DNA of 38,592 bases, from the NCBI GenBank assembly GCA_946498975.1, contig CAMMQC010000014.1, forward strand, positions 1 through 38,592. Direction: 5' to 3'. Origin of the DNA: an uncultured Mycoplasmatota bacterium (lineage in GTDB: Bacteria; Bacillota_I; Bacilli_A; RF39; UBA660). A program made the translations under genes and the position numbers. Shown in pieces: positions 14,866-23,324 of this stretch (positions are counted from its first letter, which is position 1; each line of letters starts with the position of its first letter). The notes under the pieces are model-generated. The model worked only from the letters and a program-made list of their open reading frames with translations. It was not told the DNA's origin and made no database searches.

Positions 14866-16722
14866 ATGAATTATGAAGTAATTGTTGTAGGAGGAGGTCA
14901 TGCCGGTATAGAAGCATGTCTTGCCAGTGCGAGACTTAACCACAAGACACTTTTAGTAACTGGTAATATTAATAATATTGCCGATATGTCATGTAATCCT
15001 TCCATAGGAGGCCCTGCTAAAGGAATAGTCGTAAGAGAAATAGATGCCTTAGGTGGCGAAATGGCTAAAAATACGGATAAGAGTTCTTTACAAATGAAGA
15101 TGCTAAATACTAAAAAAGGACCTGCTGTTAGAGCCTTACGTGCCCAAGCAGATAAAGTTATCTATAAAAAAGAGATGTTAAAGACATTACAAAATCAAGA
15201 TAATTTAGATATTAAAGAAGGATTAGTAAAAGAACTTATTATAAAAGATAATAAAGCAAGTGGAGTAGTATTAGAAAGTGGTGAAGAAATAAAAAGTAAA
15301 GCCGTAATTTTAACAACAGGAACATATTTAAAAGGAGCAATTTTAGTAGGTGATAAAAAGACTGAAGGTGGTCCTCATGGTGAGAAAGCTAGTAATTACT
15401 TAAGTCCTTTCTTAAAAGATTTAGGCTTTAATATCTTAAGATTAAAAACAGGAACTCCTCCACGTATTGAAAAGAGTAGTGTTGACTTTTCTAAAATGCA
15501 AGAAGAATTAGGAAGTAGTGAAGATATAACATTCTCATATGACAATACTACCGCTCTTGCTTATAAATACCAACTACCTTGTTATTTAATTTACACTAAT
15601 GAATTAACTCATAAAATAATCAAAGAACATCTAAACGAATCTAGTATGTATGGAGGCTATGTTGAAGGAGTAGGACCAAGATACTGCCCATCTATTGAAG
15701 ATAAAGTAGTAAGATTTAGTGATAAAGAACGTCATCAATTATTTTTAGAGCCTGAAAGTATCTATTATGATGACCTTTATTTACAAGGCTTTTCAACAAG
15801 TATGCCTCACTATGTTCAAGAACAAATGGTTCATAGTCTATCTGGTTTAGAAAATGCTAAAATATTAAAATATGCTTATGCTATTGAGTATGATGCTATT
15901 GACTCTAGACAAATAAAACCAACTCTTGAGACTAAATTAATTGAAAATCTTTATACTGCAGGACAAATAAATGGAACAAGTGGTTATGAAGAAGCAGCAG
16001 GACAAGGACTAATCGCTGGAATAAATGCTTCCCTAAAACTAGAAAGTAAAGAGCCATTAATCTTAAAAAGAAATGAATCTTACATCGGTGTTTTAATAGA
16101 TGACTTAGTAACAAAAGGAGTAAAAGACCCATATCGTCTTTTAACATCACGTGCTGAATATCGTCTTCTTCTAAGAGATGATAATGCTGATTTAAGATTA
16201 AGAGAGTATGGTCATAAAATAGAACTAATAAAAGATGATATTTATAATAATTTCTTACAAAAGAAAAAAGATATAGAAGAGTTAACAGTTCTATTAAAAG
16301 AAACAAAAATTACACCTAAGAATGAAATAAACGATATCTTAATAAAATTAAATACATCTCCTCTAAAAGATAGTATTACATTATATGATTTATTAAAAAG
16401 ACCTGAACTATCTATTGAAGATTTAACTAACTTTAAAGAATTAAATTATTCTAAAGAAGTCTTAAAAGAAGTAGAGATTAATGTAAAATACGAAGGTTAT
16501 ATTAAAAAATCTATGGAAGAAGCACAAAAAATGTTAGAACTAGAAGATAAAGTAATACCAGAAGATATTAACTATCAAGATATTCCTAATATTGCTAGTG
16601 AAGCGAAAGAAAAACTAGAAAATATTAGACCTATAACATTAGGACAAGCAAGCAGAATTAGTGGTGTTAATCCTTCAGATATCGCAATCATTTCTGTATA
16701 TTTAAAGAAAAGGGGAATCTAA
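14866..16722 (+). CDS. mnmG: tRNA uridine-5-carboxymethylaminomethyl modification enzyme MnmG (GidA)
   Basis: MnmG is the FAD- and NADH-dependent partner of MnmE. The 618-aa protein opens with the dinucleotide-binding motif VVGGGHAGIEA (about 6-16), continues with the GidA signatures CNPSIGGPAKG and GTPPRI, and has GYEEAAGQGLIAGINA in the FAD domain. The C-terminal helical domain (LGQASRISGVNPSDIAIISVYL) is complete. The stop codon abuts the rsmG ATG with no gap. Confidence 0.98.
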   Translation: MNYEVIVVGGGHAGIEACLASARLNHKTLLVTGNINNIADMSCNPSIGGPAKGIVVREIDALGGEMAKNTDKSSLQMKMLNTKKGPAVRALRAQADKVIYKKEMLKTLQNQDNLDIKEGLVKELIIKDNKASGVVLESGEEIKSKAVILTTGTYLKGAILVGDKKTEGGPHGEKASNYLSPFLKDLGFNILRLKTGTPPRIEKSSVDFSKMQEELGSSEDITFSYDNTTALAYKYQLPCYLIYTNELTHKIIKEHLNESSMYGGYVEGVGPRYCPSIEDKVVRFSDKERHQLFLEPESIYYDDLYLQGFSTSMPHYVQEQMVHSLSGLENAKILKYAYAIEYDAIDSRQIKPTLETKLIENLYTAGQINGTSGYEEAAGQGLIAGINASLKLESKEPLILKRNESYIGVLIDDLVTKGVKDPYRLLTSRAEYRLLLRDDNADLRLREYGHKIELIKDDIYNNFLQKKKDIEELTVLLKETKITPKNEINDILIKLNTSPLKDSITLYDLLKRPELSIEDLTNFKELNYSKEVLKEVEINVKYEGYIKKSMEEAQKMLELEDKVIPEDINYQDIPNIASEAKEKLENIRPITLGQASRISGVNPSDIAIISVYLKKRGI

Positions 16723-17370
16723 ATGACTATTGAAGAATTTATAAAAGAAGTAGAAGCTTTAGGGTTAAATGTAACAGAAGAAAAGCTAGAACAACTAGAT
16801 ATTATTTATAATACCTTAGTAGAAACCAATAAAACAATGAATCTAACAAGAATAACAGAAAAAGATGATGTCTACCTAAAACACTTCTATGATAGTTTGA
16901 CCCTAGCCAAAGTATATGACTTATCTAAAGTTAATACTCTTTGTGATATTGGAACAGGAGCAGGTTTCCCAGGGCTTGTCTTAAAAATATTCTATCCTAA
17001 TTTAGAAATAACTTTAGTAGATTCTCTTTTGAAAAGAGTAAAATATCTTAACAATCTAATAGATAAATTACAATTAACTGGTATAAAAGCTTATCACAAT
17101 CGCGCCGAAGATTTAATTAGTGATGGTAAAAAATTTGATATCGTAACAGCAAGAGCCGTAAGTGCTTTACCTAAATTACTCCTATGGACTATGCCTTTAG
17201 TAAATAAAAATGGTAGTTTTCTTGCTATGAAAGGAAATGTTGAAGAGGAATTAGAACTATCTAAAGACATCATGAAAAAACATAACTGGTATGTTAATAA
17301 AAAAGAAACTTTTACCTTACCAACAAAAGAAGATGTAAGAACAATTTTAGAAATAAAAAATAAGGCCTAG
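16723..17370 (+). CDS. rsmG: 16S rRNA (guanine-527-N7)-methyltransferase RsmG
   Basis: RsmG (GidB) methylates G527 of 16S rRNA, using S-adenosylmethionine. The 215-aa length is normal. The SAM-binding loop is CDIGTGAGFPG (about 78-88), preceded by MNLTRI and HFYDSL and followed by VDSLLKRVKYL and the ARAVSALPKLL segment. It directly follows mnmG, the usual gidA-gidB order. Its ribosome-binding site (AAAAGGGGAAT) is made by the last mnmG codons. Confidence 0.97.
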   Translation: MTIEEFIKEVEALGLNVTEEKLEQLDIIYNTLVETNKTMNLTRITEKDDVYLKHFYDSLTLAKVYDLSKVNTLCDIGTGAGFPGLVLKIFYPNLEITLVDSLLKRVKYLNNLIDKLQLTGIKAYHNRAEDLISDGKKFDIVTARAVSALPKLLLWTMPLVNKNGSFLAMKGNVEEELELSKDIMKKHNWYVNKKETFTLPTKEDVRTILEIKNKA

Positions 17371-17387
17371 CAAACTAGTCCAATTGA

Positions 17388-17396
17388 TGATATAAT
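17388..17396 (+). promoter_or_regulatory. noc promoter (extended -10)
   Basis: TGATATAAT is an extended -10, about 47 bp upstream of the noc start and after the rsmG stop. No clear -35. Confidence 0.6.
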
Positions 17397-17442
17397 GAGA
17401 TTAGTAAAAAAATAAAAAGAATAGAATAAAGAGGGTATGTAT

Positions 17443-18876
17443 ATGGATAATAAAGATAATGAAGTTGTATATTTACATTTAGATGATATAATTCCAAATA
17501 GATTTCAACCTAGACAAGTCTTTGATGAGAAAGCTTTAAAAGAACTAGCTGTCTCTATTAAAGAACATGGTGTAATACAACCAATTATTGTTAGAAATAT
17601 TGGTAATAAATACGAAATAATAGCAGGAGAACGTCGTTATAAAGCATCAGCTATGGCAGGACTTACTACAATACCTGCAATTATTCGCAATTTAGATGAT
17701 AAAGAAAGTAGTAAAGTAGCACTTCTTGAAAACTTACAACGTAAGAACTTAAATCCTATTGAGGAAGCTAAAACATATCAAAAGATTCTTGAAATAGATC
17801 AAATGACTCAAGAAGAACTAGCCAAAACAATGGGTAAGAGCCAAGGCGCTGTTGCCAATAAACTACGCCTATTAGCATTAACAGATGAAGTTCAAGATGC
17901 TCTATTAAAAGATGAAATTTCAGAACGTCATGCTAGAACTCTATTAAATGCTAAAGATGCTGAAACTCAAAAACAACTATTAAAAGAAGTTATAGATAAA
18001 AAAATGACAGTAAGAGAATTAGAAGAAAAAATAAATCCTAAAGAAGAAATAACAAAGAGTGATATTGAAAATCTTTTAAATCCATCTCCTGTTAGTGCTT
18101 CTATTCCACAAACAGATACTTTAAATATCTCAGCGTCTCAAACTCCATCATTAAATAATCCTCAAGATGACTTTAATAGAAGTGTAGGAATTGACTATTC
18201 AACACCACCTAAATTTATAGATTATGATGTTCCAAACATAAATGATAACTTAGAAAGTACTGCTAACAAATCTATTGATATAAATGCAATTAAAGATAAT
18301 GCTCAGGATATTAATGTTGAAAGAGAGGCAACCGATGTCAATGAATTTCTTAAAGTAACACCTAAAGAAGAGAAAAAAGAAGAAACATCTAGTAATTTTA
18401 AATTTTTCTCACCACTTGAAGAAGAAACTAAGGAAGAACCTCCAAAACAGGAAATGACATCAATGTTTGACGCACCAGCACCTACAAATGCTCCATTCGT
18501 TAATGATAATCCATTTAACCTAGGAGGAGAAACAAAAGACATAAAAGATTCTACAAGTACTTCTATGGATACCTTATTAGCAGGTGTTACAAATAAAGAT
18601 AATAATGCTTCTCAAGAGGGGACTTCTATTCCAAGTATAGATACATTTAATAATCCTTTCGCTTACAATCCTATATTTAGAGATAATGTAAAAGCAACTG
18701 AAGAGGAGCAAGCAACATTAAAACCTAAATATACCTTAAATGAATCTATAAATCTAGTAAGAGAAACTCTTAAGAAAATAGAAGACTCAGGCTTTAAAGT
18801 AGATAGTGAAGAAATGGACCTTGTTAATAACTATCAGATAACTATAAAAATTTCTAAAGAAAATAATGAAGGATAA
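17443..18876 (+). CDS. noc: Nucleoid occlusion protein Noc with a long central linker
   Basis: Noc is a ParB paralogue that binds NBS sites and stops the division septum from closing over DNA. The start is ATG 17443 (second of two close ATGs), 7 nt after GAGGG; an in-frame stop at 17422 rules out a longer N-terminus. Of 477 aa, residues 1-200 are the ParB/Noc CTP-binding and DNA-binding part (NRFQPR, GERRYKA at 62-68, ENLQR at 96-100, helix-turn-helix GKSQGAVANKLRLL, ERHAR). Residues about 429-472 match the Noc C-terminal dimer domain (INLVRETLKKIEDSGFKVDSEE). Between them lie ~230 low-complexity residues, absent from B. subtilis Noc (283 aa). The N-terminal amphipathic membrane helix of Bacillus Noc is missing. 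ANKLRLL and ERHAR point to Noc rather than ParB. Confidence 0.92.
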   Translation: MDNKDNEVVYLHLDDIIPNRFQPRQVFDEKALKELAVSIKEHGVIQPIIVRNIGNKYEIIAGERRYKASAMAGLTTIPAIIRNLDDKESSKVALLENLQRKNLNPIEEAKTYQKILEIDQMTQEELAKTMGKSQGAVANKLRLLALTDEVQDALLKDEISERHARTLLNAKDAETQKQLLKEVIDKKMTVRELEEKINPKEEITKSDIENLLNPSPVSASIPQTDTLNISASQTPSLNNPQDDFNRSVGIDYSTPPKFIDYDVPNINDNLESTANKSIDINAIKDNAQDINVEREATDVNEFLKVTPKEEKKEETSSNFKFFSPLEEETKEEPPKQEMTSMFDAPAPTNAPFVNDNPFNLGGETKDIKDSTSTSMDTLLAGVTNKDNNASQEGTSIPSIDTFNNPFAYNPIFRDNVKATEEEQATLKPKYTLNESINLVRETLKKIEDSGFKVDSEEMDLVNNYQITIKISKENNEG

Positions 18877-18900
18877 AAGTAGAGTTAAATCTACTTTTTT
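18875..18900 (+). terminator. noc terminator
   Basis: Arms AAAAGTAGA and TCTACTTTT (18875-18883, 18890-18898) enclose a 6-nt loop and end in T residues. noc is thus a separate transcription unit from soj-spo0J. Confidence 0.85.
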
Positions 18901-18911
18901 AGATAAATTTC

Positions 18912-18940
18912 TTTTCATAATAACATATTTTTGATACAAT
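18912..18940 (+). promoter_or_regulatory. soj-spo0J promoter
   Basis: TTTTCA (18912-18917), 17-bp spacer, and TACAAT (18935-18940) with a TGA extension before it. Confidence 0.6.
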
Positions 18941-18972
18941 AAAAAAGACAAGTAAGAGAAGAGAGTGATAAA

Positions 18973-19761
18973 ATGGCAAAGGTAATTTCTTTAGTTAATC
19001 AAAAAGGTGGAGTAGGAAAGACAACAACAAGTATTAACCTTTCTGCCTCATTAGCATTCCTTGGTAAAAAAGTATTATTAATAGACTTAGACCCTCAAGG
19101 TAATACCACAACAGGAGTAGGTATAAATAAAGGAGATATTGATTTAAGTGTATATGATGTTCTAACAAATAAATGTAGTACCAAAGATGCCATGATTAAG
19201 ACTAAATATAAAAAATTATATGTACTACCTGCAACAATAAACTTAGCAGGACTTGATATTGAACTATTAGAAAAAAGTCAGAGTGAACCTGGTTTTGCAA
19301 AAGGAGCACAACTTAAATATCATTTAAAAGAACTAGAAGATGAAAATTTTGACTTTATAATAATAGATTGTCCTCCATCATTAGGATTAATTACAACTAA
19401 TGCCCTAACTGCAAGTGATTCAGTTATTATTCCAGTACAGTGTGAGTTCTTTGCTCTAGAAGGAATAATGCAACTATTAAACACCATAAGACTTGCTCAA
19501 AAACAATTAAATCCTAATCTAGATATAGAAGGAGTCCTACTTACAATGCTAGATTCAAGAACAAACCTTGGTTTTGAAGTTGTCGATGATATTAGAAAAT
19601 TTTTCAAAGAAAAAGTATATAATACTATTATACCAAGATTAATTAGATTAACAGAAGCTCCTTCTCATGGAGAACCTATAATAGTATATGATCCTAAAAG
19701 TAAAGGCTCAGAAGCTTATCTAAACTTAGCAAAGGAAGTGATTGATAGAAATGGAAAATAA
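18973..19761 (+). CDS. soj: Chromosome-partitioning ATPase Soj/ParA
   Basis: ParA-type ATPase that, with Spo0J at parS, moves origins apart and in Bacillus also regulates DnaA. The 262-aa protein has the deviant Walker A QKGGVGKTTTSINL near the N-terminus, Walker A' DLDPQGNTTTG, and Walker B DFIIIDCPPSLG. The C-terminus is RLTEAPSHGEPIIVYDPKSKGSEAYLNLAKEV, characteristic of chromosomal Soj. It follows a GAGAAGAGAGTGAT ribosome-binding region. The 3' end overlaps spo0J by 11 bp (or 20 bp if the TTG start is used). Confidence 0.97.
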   Translation: MAKVISLVNQKGGVGKTTTSINLSASLAFLGKKVLLIDLDPQGNTTTGVGINKGDIDLSVYDVLTNKCSTKDAMIKTKYKKLYVLPATINLAGLDIELLEKSQSEPGFAKGAQLKYHLKELEDENFDFIIIDCPPSLGLITTNALTASDSVIIPVQCEFFALEGIMQLLNTIRLAQKQLNPNLDIEGVLLTMLDSRTNLGFEVVDDIRKFFKEKVYNTIIPRLIRLTEAPSHGEPIIVYDPKSKGSEAYLNLAKEVIDRNGK

Positions 19762-20638
19762 AAGGCGTGCTTTAGGAAAAGGTCTTGAGGAATTATTTAA
19801 TAGTGAACAATTAAACATTTCTGATGTAGAAGAAAAGATAATTAATAATACACCAAAAGACCAAATAGTAAATCTAAATCTAGATGAATTAAGAAGTAAC
19901 CCATATCAACCTCGTAAAAACTTTGATGAAGAAAGCTTAAATGAACTAGCTTCTTCTATTAAAGAACATGGTGTTTTTCAACCTATAATTGCTAAAAAAA
20001 GTATTAAAGGTTATGAAATAATAGCAGGAGAACGTCGTGTTAAAGCCTCAAGACTAGCAGGCTTAACTACAATACCTGCCATCATTAAAGACTTCACAGA
20101 TGAAGAAATGATGGAAATCGCTCTTCTTGAAAACTTACAAAGAGAAAACTTAAGTGCTATGGAAGAAGCAGAGGCCTATAATGCTTTAAAGACTAGACTA
20201 AACTTAACTCAAGAAGAACTTGCTAAAAAAGTAGGTAAATCAAGAAGTCATATTACTAATATGCTAGGACTATTAACCTTACCTAATGAAATAAAAGATG
20301 AAGTAGTAAAAGGTGAACTAAGTATGGGACATGCAAGAGTCCTAAGCAAGTTAGAAGATAAAGAACAAGCGATAAGTCTAGCAGAAAAGACAATAAATGA
20401 AAATCTAAGTGTTAGAAGGTTAGAAGAGTTAACTAATTCTAAAGAAGAATATCATCGTAAAAAAGAAATAACTCCTCATAAATCAAAATCTAAAGATAAT
20501 GAGTACTCTTACTTAGAAAGTGATTTATGTGAAAAATTAGGTACAAAAGTAAAAATAAGAAACAATAAATTAGAAATAAGCTTTACAAATGCTAATGACT
20601 TAACAAGAATATTAGAAATTATGCATTTAGATAAATAA
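19751..20638 (+). CDS. spo0J: Chromosome-partitioning protein ParB/Spo0J
   Basis: ParB loads at parS as a CTP-dependent clamp, spreads along the origin region, recruits SMC and stimulates Soj. The 295-aa protein has the Soj-stimulating N-terminal motif ALGKGLEELF, CTP-binding motifs PYQPRK, GERRVKA and ENLQRENL, the helix-turn-helix GKSRSHITNMLGLL with SMGHAR, and a short C-terminal dimer domain. RSHI-N and SMGHAR mark it as the parS reader, in contrast with Noc upstream. ATG 19751 gives the usual family start, but a TTG at 19742 lies at a better distance from AAGGAAGTGA, so nine extra bases are possible. It partners the four parS sites at 95-486. Confidence 0.96.
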   Translation: MENKRRALGKGLEELFNSEQLNISDVEEKIINNTPKDQIVNLNLDELRSNPYQPRKNFDEESLNELASSIKEHGVFQPIIAKKSIKGYEIIAGERRVKASRLAGLTTIPAIIKDFTDEEMMEIALLENLQRENLSAMEEAEAYNALKTRLNLTQEELAKKVGKSRSHITNMLGLLTLPNEIKDEVVKGELSMGHARVLSKLEDKEQAISLAEKTINENLSVRRLEELTNSKEEYHRKKEITPHKSKSKDNEYSYLESDLCEKLGTKVKIRNNKLEISFTNANDLTRILEIMHLDK

Positions 20639-20652
20639 AGGAGGTAATCCCC

Positions 20653-21459
20653 TTGAAAGAATTTTTTGATTCAGAGTTATTTATATATATAGTAAGGCCT
20701 ATTATATATATAGCTCTTGCTTATATCTTTTATAAAATATTAACATATTTTCTTAACAAAGCCTTACATTATAAAAATTTAAATAATAAGAATAAAAAAC
20801 GTGTTAATACCACATTAAGTATTCTAAATAACTGTCTAAAATATATTGTAATATTCCTAACTATTCTAATAATACTAAATAGTTTTGGTATTGATGTTAG
20901 TAGTATTTTAGCAGGATTAGGAATAGTAGCAGCAGTACTTACTCTTGCGTTCCAAGATTTAGCCAAAGACTTTATCGCTGGTATTTCTATAGTTATGGAA
21001 GACCAATTTGAAATTGGCGATAATGTTATGATAAATGGTTTCCGTGGAGATGTTATAGGAATGGGACTTAAAACAACAAGAATAAAAGATTATAAAGGTG
21101 CCGTTCAAATTATTTCTAATCACATGATAACAGAAGTTACTAACTATAGTTTAAATCCATCTTTAGCAGAAGTTACTATTTCTATTGATTCTGATAATGA
21201 TTTAGATAAAGTTGAAAAGATTATTAGAAAGACTATGGAAACAATTGATAAAACTTATGACTTTCTTAAAGGTAATACCGAGCTTTGGGGAGTTGAAATG
21301 GTAGATCAAAATTCTGTAACATATAAAGTCGCTGTTAAAACTAAATCTGGTAAGGATTTTGAGATTCAAAGAAAAATGAGAAAAGATTTACAAGATGCCA
21401 TAACTAAAGCAGGTATTAAGATGCCACAAACACATATGGAGGTTCGTAATGGAAAGTAA
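20653..21459 (+). CDS. mscS: Small-conductance mechanosensitive channel, MscS family
   Basis: MscS channels open under membrane tension and release solutes after osmotic downshift. The 268-aa protein has three N-terminal membrane segments (about 12-34, 60-78 and the pore helix 82-112 with its GLGIVAAVLTLAFQDLAKDFIAG pattern, Ala/Gly-rich as in MscS), then the beta domain (FEIGDNVMINGFRGDVIGMGLKTTRI) and an alpha-beta C-terminal domain. The start is TTG 20653, since GGAGG sits 8 nt upstream and no ATG is near. It overlaps the following DUF951 gene by 11 bp. The Spo0J-MscS-DUF951-YchF order is found in other Bacilli such as staphylococci. Confidence 0.93.
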   Translation: MKEFFDSELFIYIVRPIIYIALAYIFYKILTYFLNKALHYKNLNNKNKKRVNTTLSILNNCLKYIVIFLTILIILNSFGIDVSSILAGLGIVAAVLTLAFQDLAKDFIAGISIVMEDQFEIGDNVMINGFRGDVIGMGLKTTRIKDYKGAVQIISNHMITEVTNYSLNPSLAEVTISIDSDNDLDKVEKIIRKTMETIDKTYDFLKGNTELWGVEMVDQNSVTYKVAVKTKSGKDFEIQRKMRKDLQDAITKAGIKMPQTHMEVRNGK

Positions 21460-21652
21460 AAATTACAAATTAGGAGATAGACTAGTATTAAAAAAAGGAC
21501 ATCCATGTGGTACTAATGATTGGGAAGTAGTAAAACTTGGCGCTGATATCAAACTAAAATGTACAGGCTGTGGGAGATTAGTATTTATTCCAAGAATAGA
21601 ACTAAATAAGAAAATCAAGAAAATAATAGAAAAGGAGAGTCAAGATGCATAA
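21449..21652 (+). CDS. DUF951 small protein
   Basis: A 67-aa protein of the DUF951 family, whose function is unknown. The family motif KKGHPCGTNDWEVVKLGADIKLKCTGCGR is complete, with CTGCGR plus the earlier HPCG making a possible zinc-binding group. It overlaps mscS at the 5' end (11 bp) and the AbgT-like transporter at the 3' end (8 bp). Its position next to mscS and upstream of ychF is conserved in Bacilli. Confidence 0.93.
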   Translation: MESKNYKLGDRLVLKKGHPCGTNDWEVVKLGADIKLKCTGCGRLVFIPRIELNKKIKKIIEKESQDA

Positions 21653-23249
21653 TAGAAGAAAATTAAAACTAAAAAAATTCTATCTTCATCCTATTACAGT
21701 TTACTTACTTCTTACTTTCCTTGTATTAATACTAAGTGCTATTTTATCTGCTTTTCAAATGCAAGCGACTTATAATACAATAAGTCCAACTACTAATGAA
21801 TTAGAAAGTACTTTAGTTACAGTAGAAAATTTATTTAACTTTGATGGTATGAAATATATATTTAGTAATGCTATGACTAATTTCTTATCTTTTGCACCTC
21901 TAGGTATGTTATTATTAACTCTATTTGGTCTTAGTATTGCTAAGTCAACAGGATTCTTAGATACCCTATGTAAAAGAGTATTAATTAAGATAGATAAGAA
22001 AATATTAACCTTTATTGTTATATTTTTAGCAACTATCTCATCATTAATAAATGATGTAGGTTATGTTATTCTAATACCAGTATCTGCTATGTTATTTTTA
22101 CTTAACAATAGAAATCCTCATCTAGGTATCATTGCTGCTTTTGCAGGAGTTAGTTTTGGTTATGGAGTTTCTATATTTGTAGGTAGTATGGAAGTAAATC
22201 TAATACCAGATACGACAACAGCAGCTCGTCTTATAGACGCATCAGCTCATATCAGTTTAACATCAAATCTATTTATCATCATCGCTTTTTCAATTATCTT
22301 ATCAATAGTTGGAACTATTATAATTGAAAAGATAATTGCTCCACGAATTGGTAAATATAAAGAAAAAGAAGAACTATCAAAGACAGAAGAGTTAGTAATA
22401 GTTGATGAAGTAGATGCTAAAGAATTAGAACAACAAAAGATAGAAAAAGAAAGACGTGAAAAAAGAGGTCTTAAAGCTGCTATCATAACAGGAATAGTAG
22501 TTGTCATATTATTTATATATTCTATAATACCAGACTTACCATATTCAGGAATGTTACTTGATATGGAAGAAGATACTTACTTAGGTCAATTATTTGGTAC
22601 AAACTCATATTTTCAAGACGGCTTTACATACATGATGGCTTTACTTTTAACCCTTGTTGGTATTGCCTATGGAATAGGTGCTAAAAGTATTAAAAATGAT
22701 AAAGATATAATTAATGGTTGCAAAGAAACATTCGCTCCTATGGGAGAAATATTAATGCTTATCTTTGTAGTAGCACAGTTTACATCAGTATTTAGAGAAA
22801 CAAACATAGGAACAGTAATTGCATCTTGGTGTGCTAATGCTATAGGTAATATAGGATTTACGGGCCTACCTCTAATAATCTTTGCTATTATTATGATAGG
22901 ACTAGCTAATCTCTTTGTTCCAACACCAAGTGCAAAATGGCAAATATTCGCTCCAGTTATGGTTCCTGCCTTCATGCAATCAAACCTATCTGCTCCATTC
23001 GCTCAATTTATATTAAGAGCAGGTACTTCAATAACAGCAGGTATAACACCATTACTAGCATGTTTTGCTATCTACATAGGATACTTAAATATCTATAATC
23101 AAGATAAATCTAAACCAATAACAATCCATAAGAGTATAGGATACGTTCTTCCATATTTTGGAATAATCGCTATAACTTGGATATTATTAGTAATAGGTTG
23201 GTACTTAATAGGTCTACCATTAGGACCTGGAGTATATGCCACAATTTAA
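21645..23249 (+). CDS. AbgT-family transporter
   Basis: AbgT-family membrane transporters move p-aminobenzoyl-glutamate or export antifolate-like compounds. The 534-aa protein has about a dozen hydrophobic segments. Diagnostic segments include FAPLGMLLLTLFGLSIAKSTGF (about 79-100), a central SSLINDVGYVILIPVSAMLF, and a C-terminal PTPSAKWQIFAPVMVPAFM followed by RAGTSITAGITPL and WYLIGLPLGPG, the last being very typical of the family. A charged loop of about 50 residues lies near 240-285. It overlaps DUF951 by 8 bp and ends in a strong terminator. This is an unusual insertion between DUF951 and ychF; substrate cannot be told. Confidence 0.88.
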   Translation: MHNRRKLKLKKFYLHPITVYLLLTFLVLILSAILSAFQMQATYNTISPTTNELESTLVTVENLFNFDGMKYIFSNAMTNFLSFAPLGMLLLTLFGLSIAKSTGFLDTLCKRVLIKIDKKILTFIVIFLATISSLINDVGYVILIPVSAMLFLLNNRNPHLGIIAAFAGVSFGYGVSIFVGSMEVNLIPDTTTAARLIDASAHISLTSNLFIIIAFSIILSIVGTIIIEKIIAPRIGKYKEKEELSKTEELVIVDEVDAKELEQQKIEKERREKRGLKAAIITGIVVVILFIYSIIPDLPYSGMLLDMEEDTYLGQLFGTNSYFQDGFTYMMALLLTLVGIAYGIGAKSIKNDKDIINGCKETFAPMGEILMLIFVVAQFTSVFRETNIGTVIASWCANAIGNIGFTGLPLIIFAIIMIGLANLFVPTPSAKWQIFAPVMVPAFMQSNLSAPFAQFILRAGTSITAGITPLLACFAIYIGYLNIYNQDKSKPITIHKSIGYVLPYFGIIAITWILLVIGWYLIGLPLGPGVYATI

Positions 23250-23270
23250 AATACCGCAAGGTATTTTTTT
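23248..23270 (+). terminator. Terminator after the AbgT-family gene
   Basis: AAAATACC and GGTATTTT arms (23248-23255, 23260-23267) close a GCAA tetraloop, followed by T residues. The first arm shares the last bases of the stop codon. Confidence 0.9.
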
Positions 23271-23291
23271 CTTTTAAATTGTATAGAACAA

Positions 23292-23300
23292 TGCTATAAT
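23292..23300 (+). promoter_or_regulatory. ychF promoter (extended -10)
   Basis: TGCTATAAT, 24 bp upstream of the ychF start codon. The -35 is weak. Confidence 0.6.
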
Positions 23301-23324
23301 ATGAAATAGAAATGAGGTAATATT

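Noticed and set aside
16148..16153. CACGTG core in mnmG as a possible parS
   Set aside because: Flanks do not match parS; coding sequence for Ser-Arg-Ala.
15932..16306. Antisense open frame in mnmG (124 codons)
   Set aside because: Complement of the conserved MnmG FAD domain, Leu-rich shadow.
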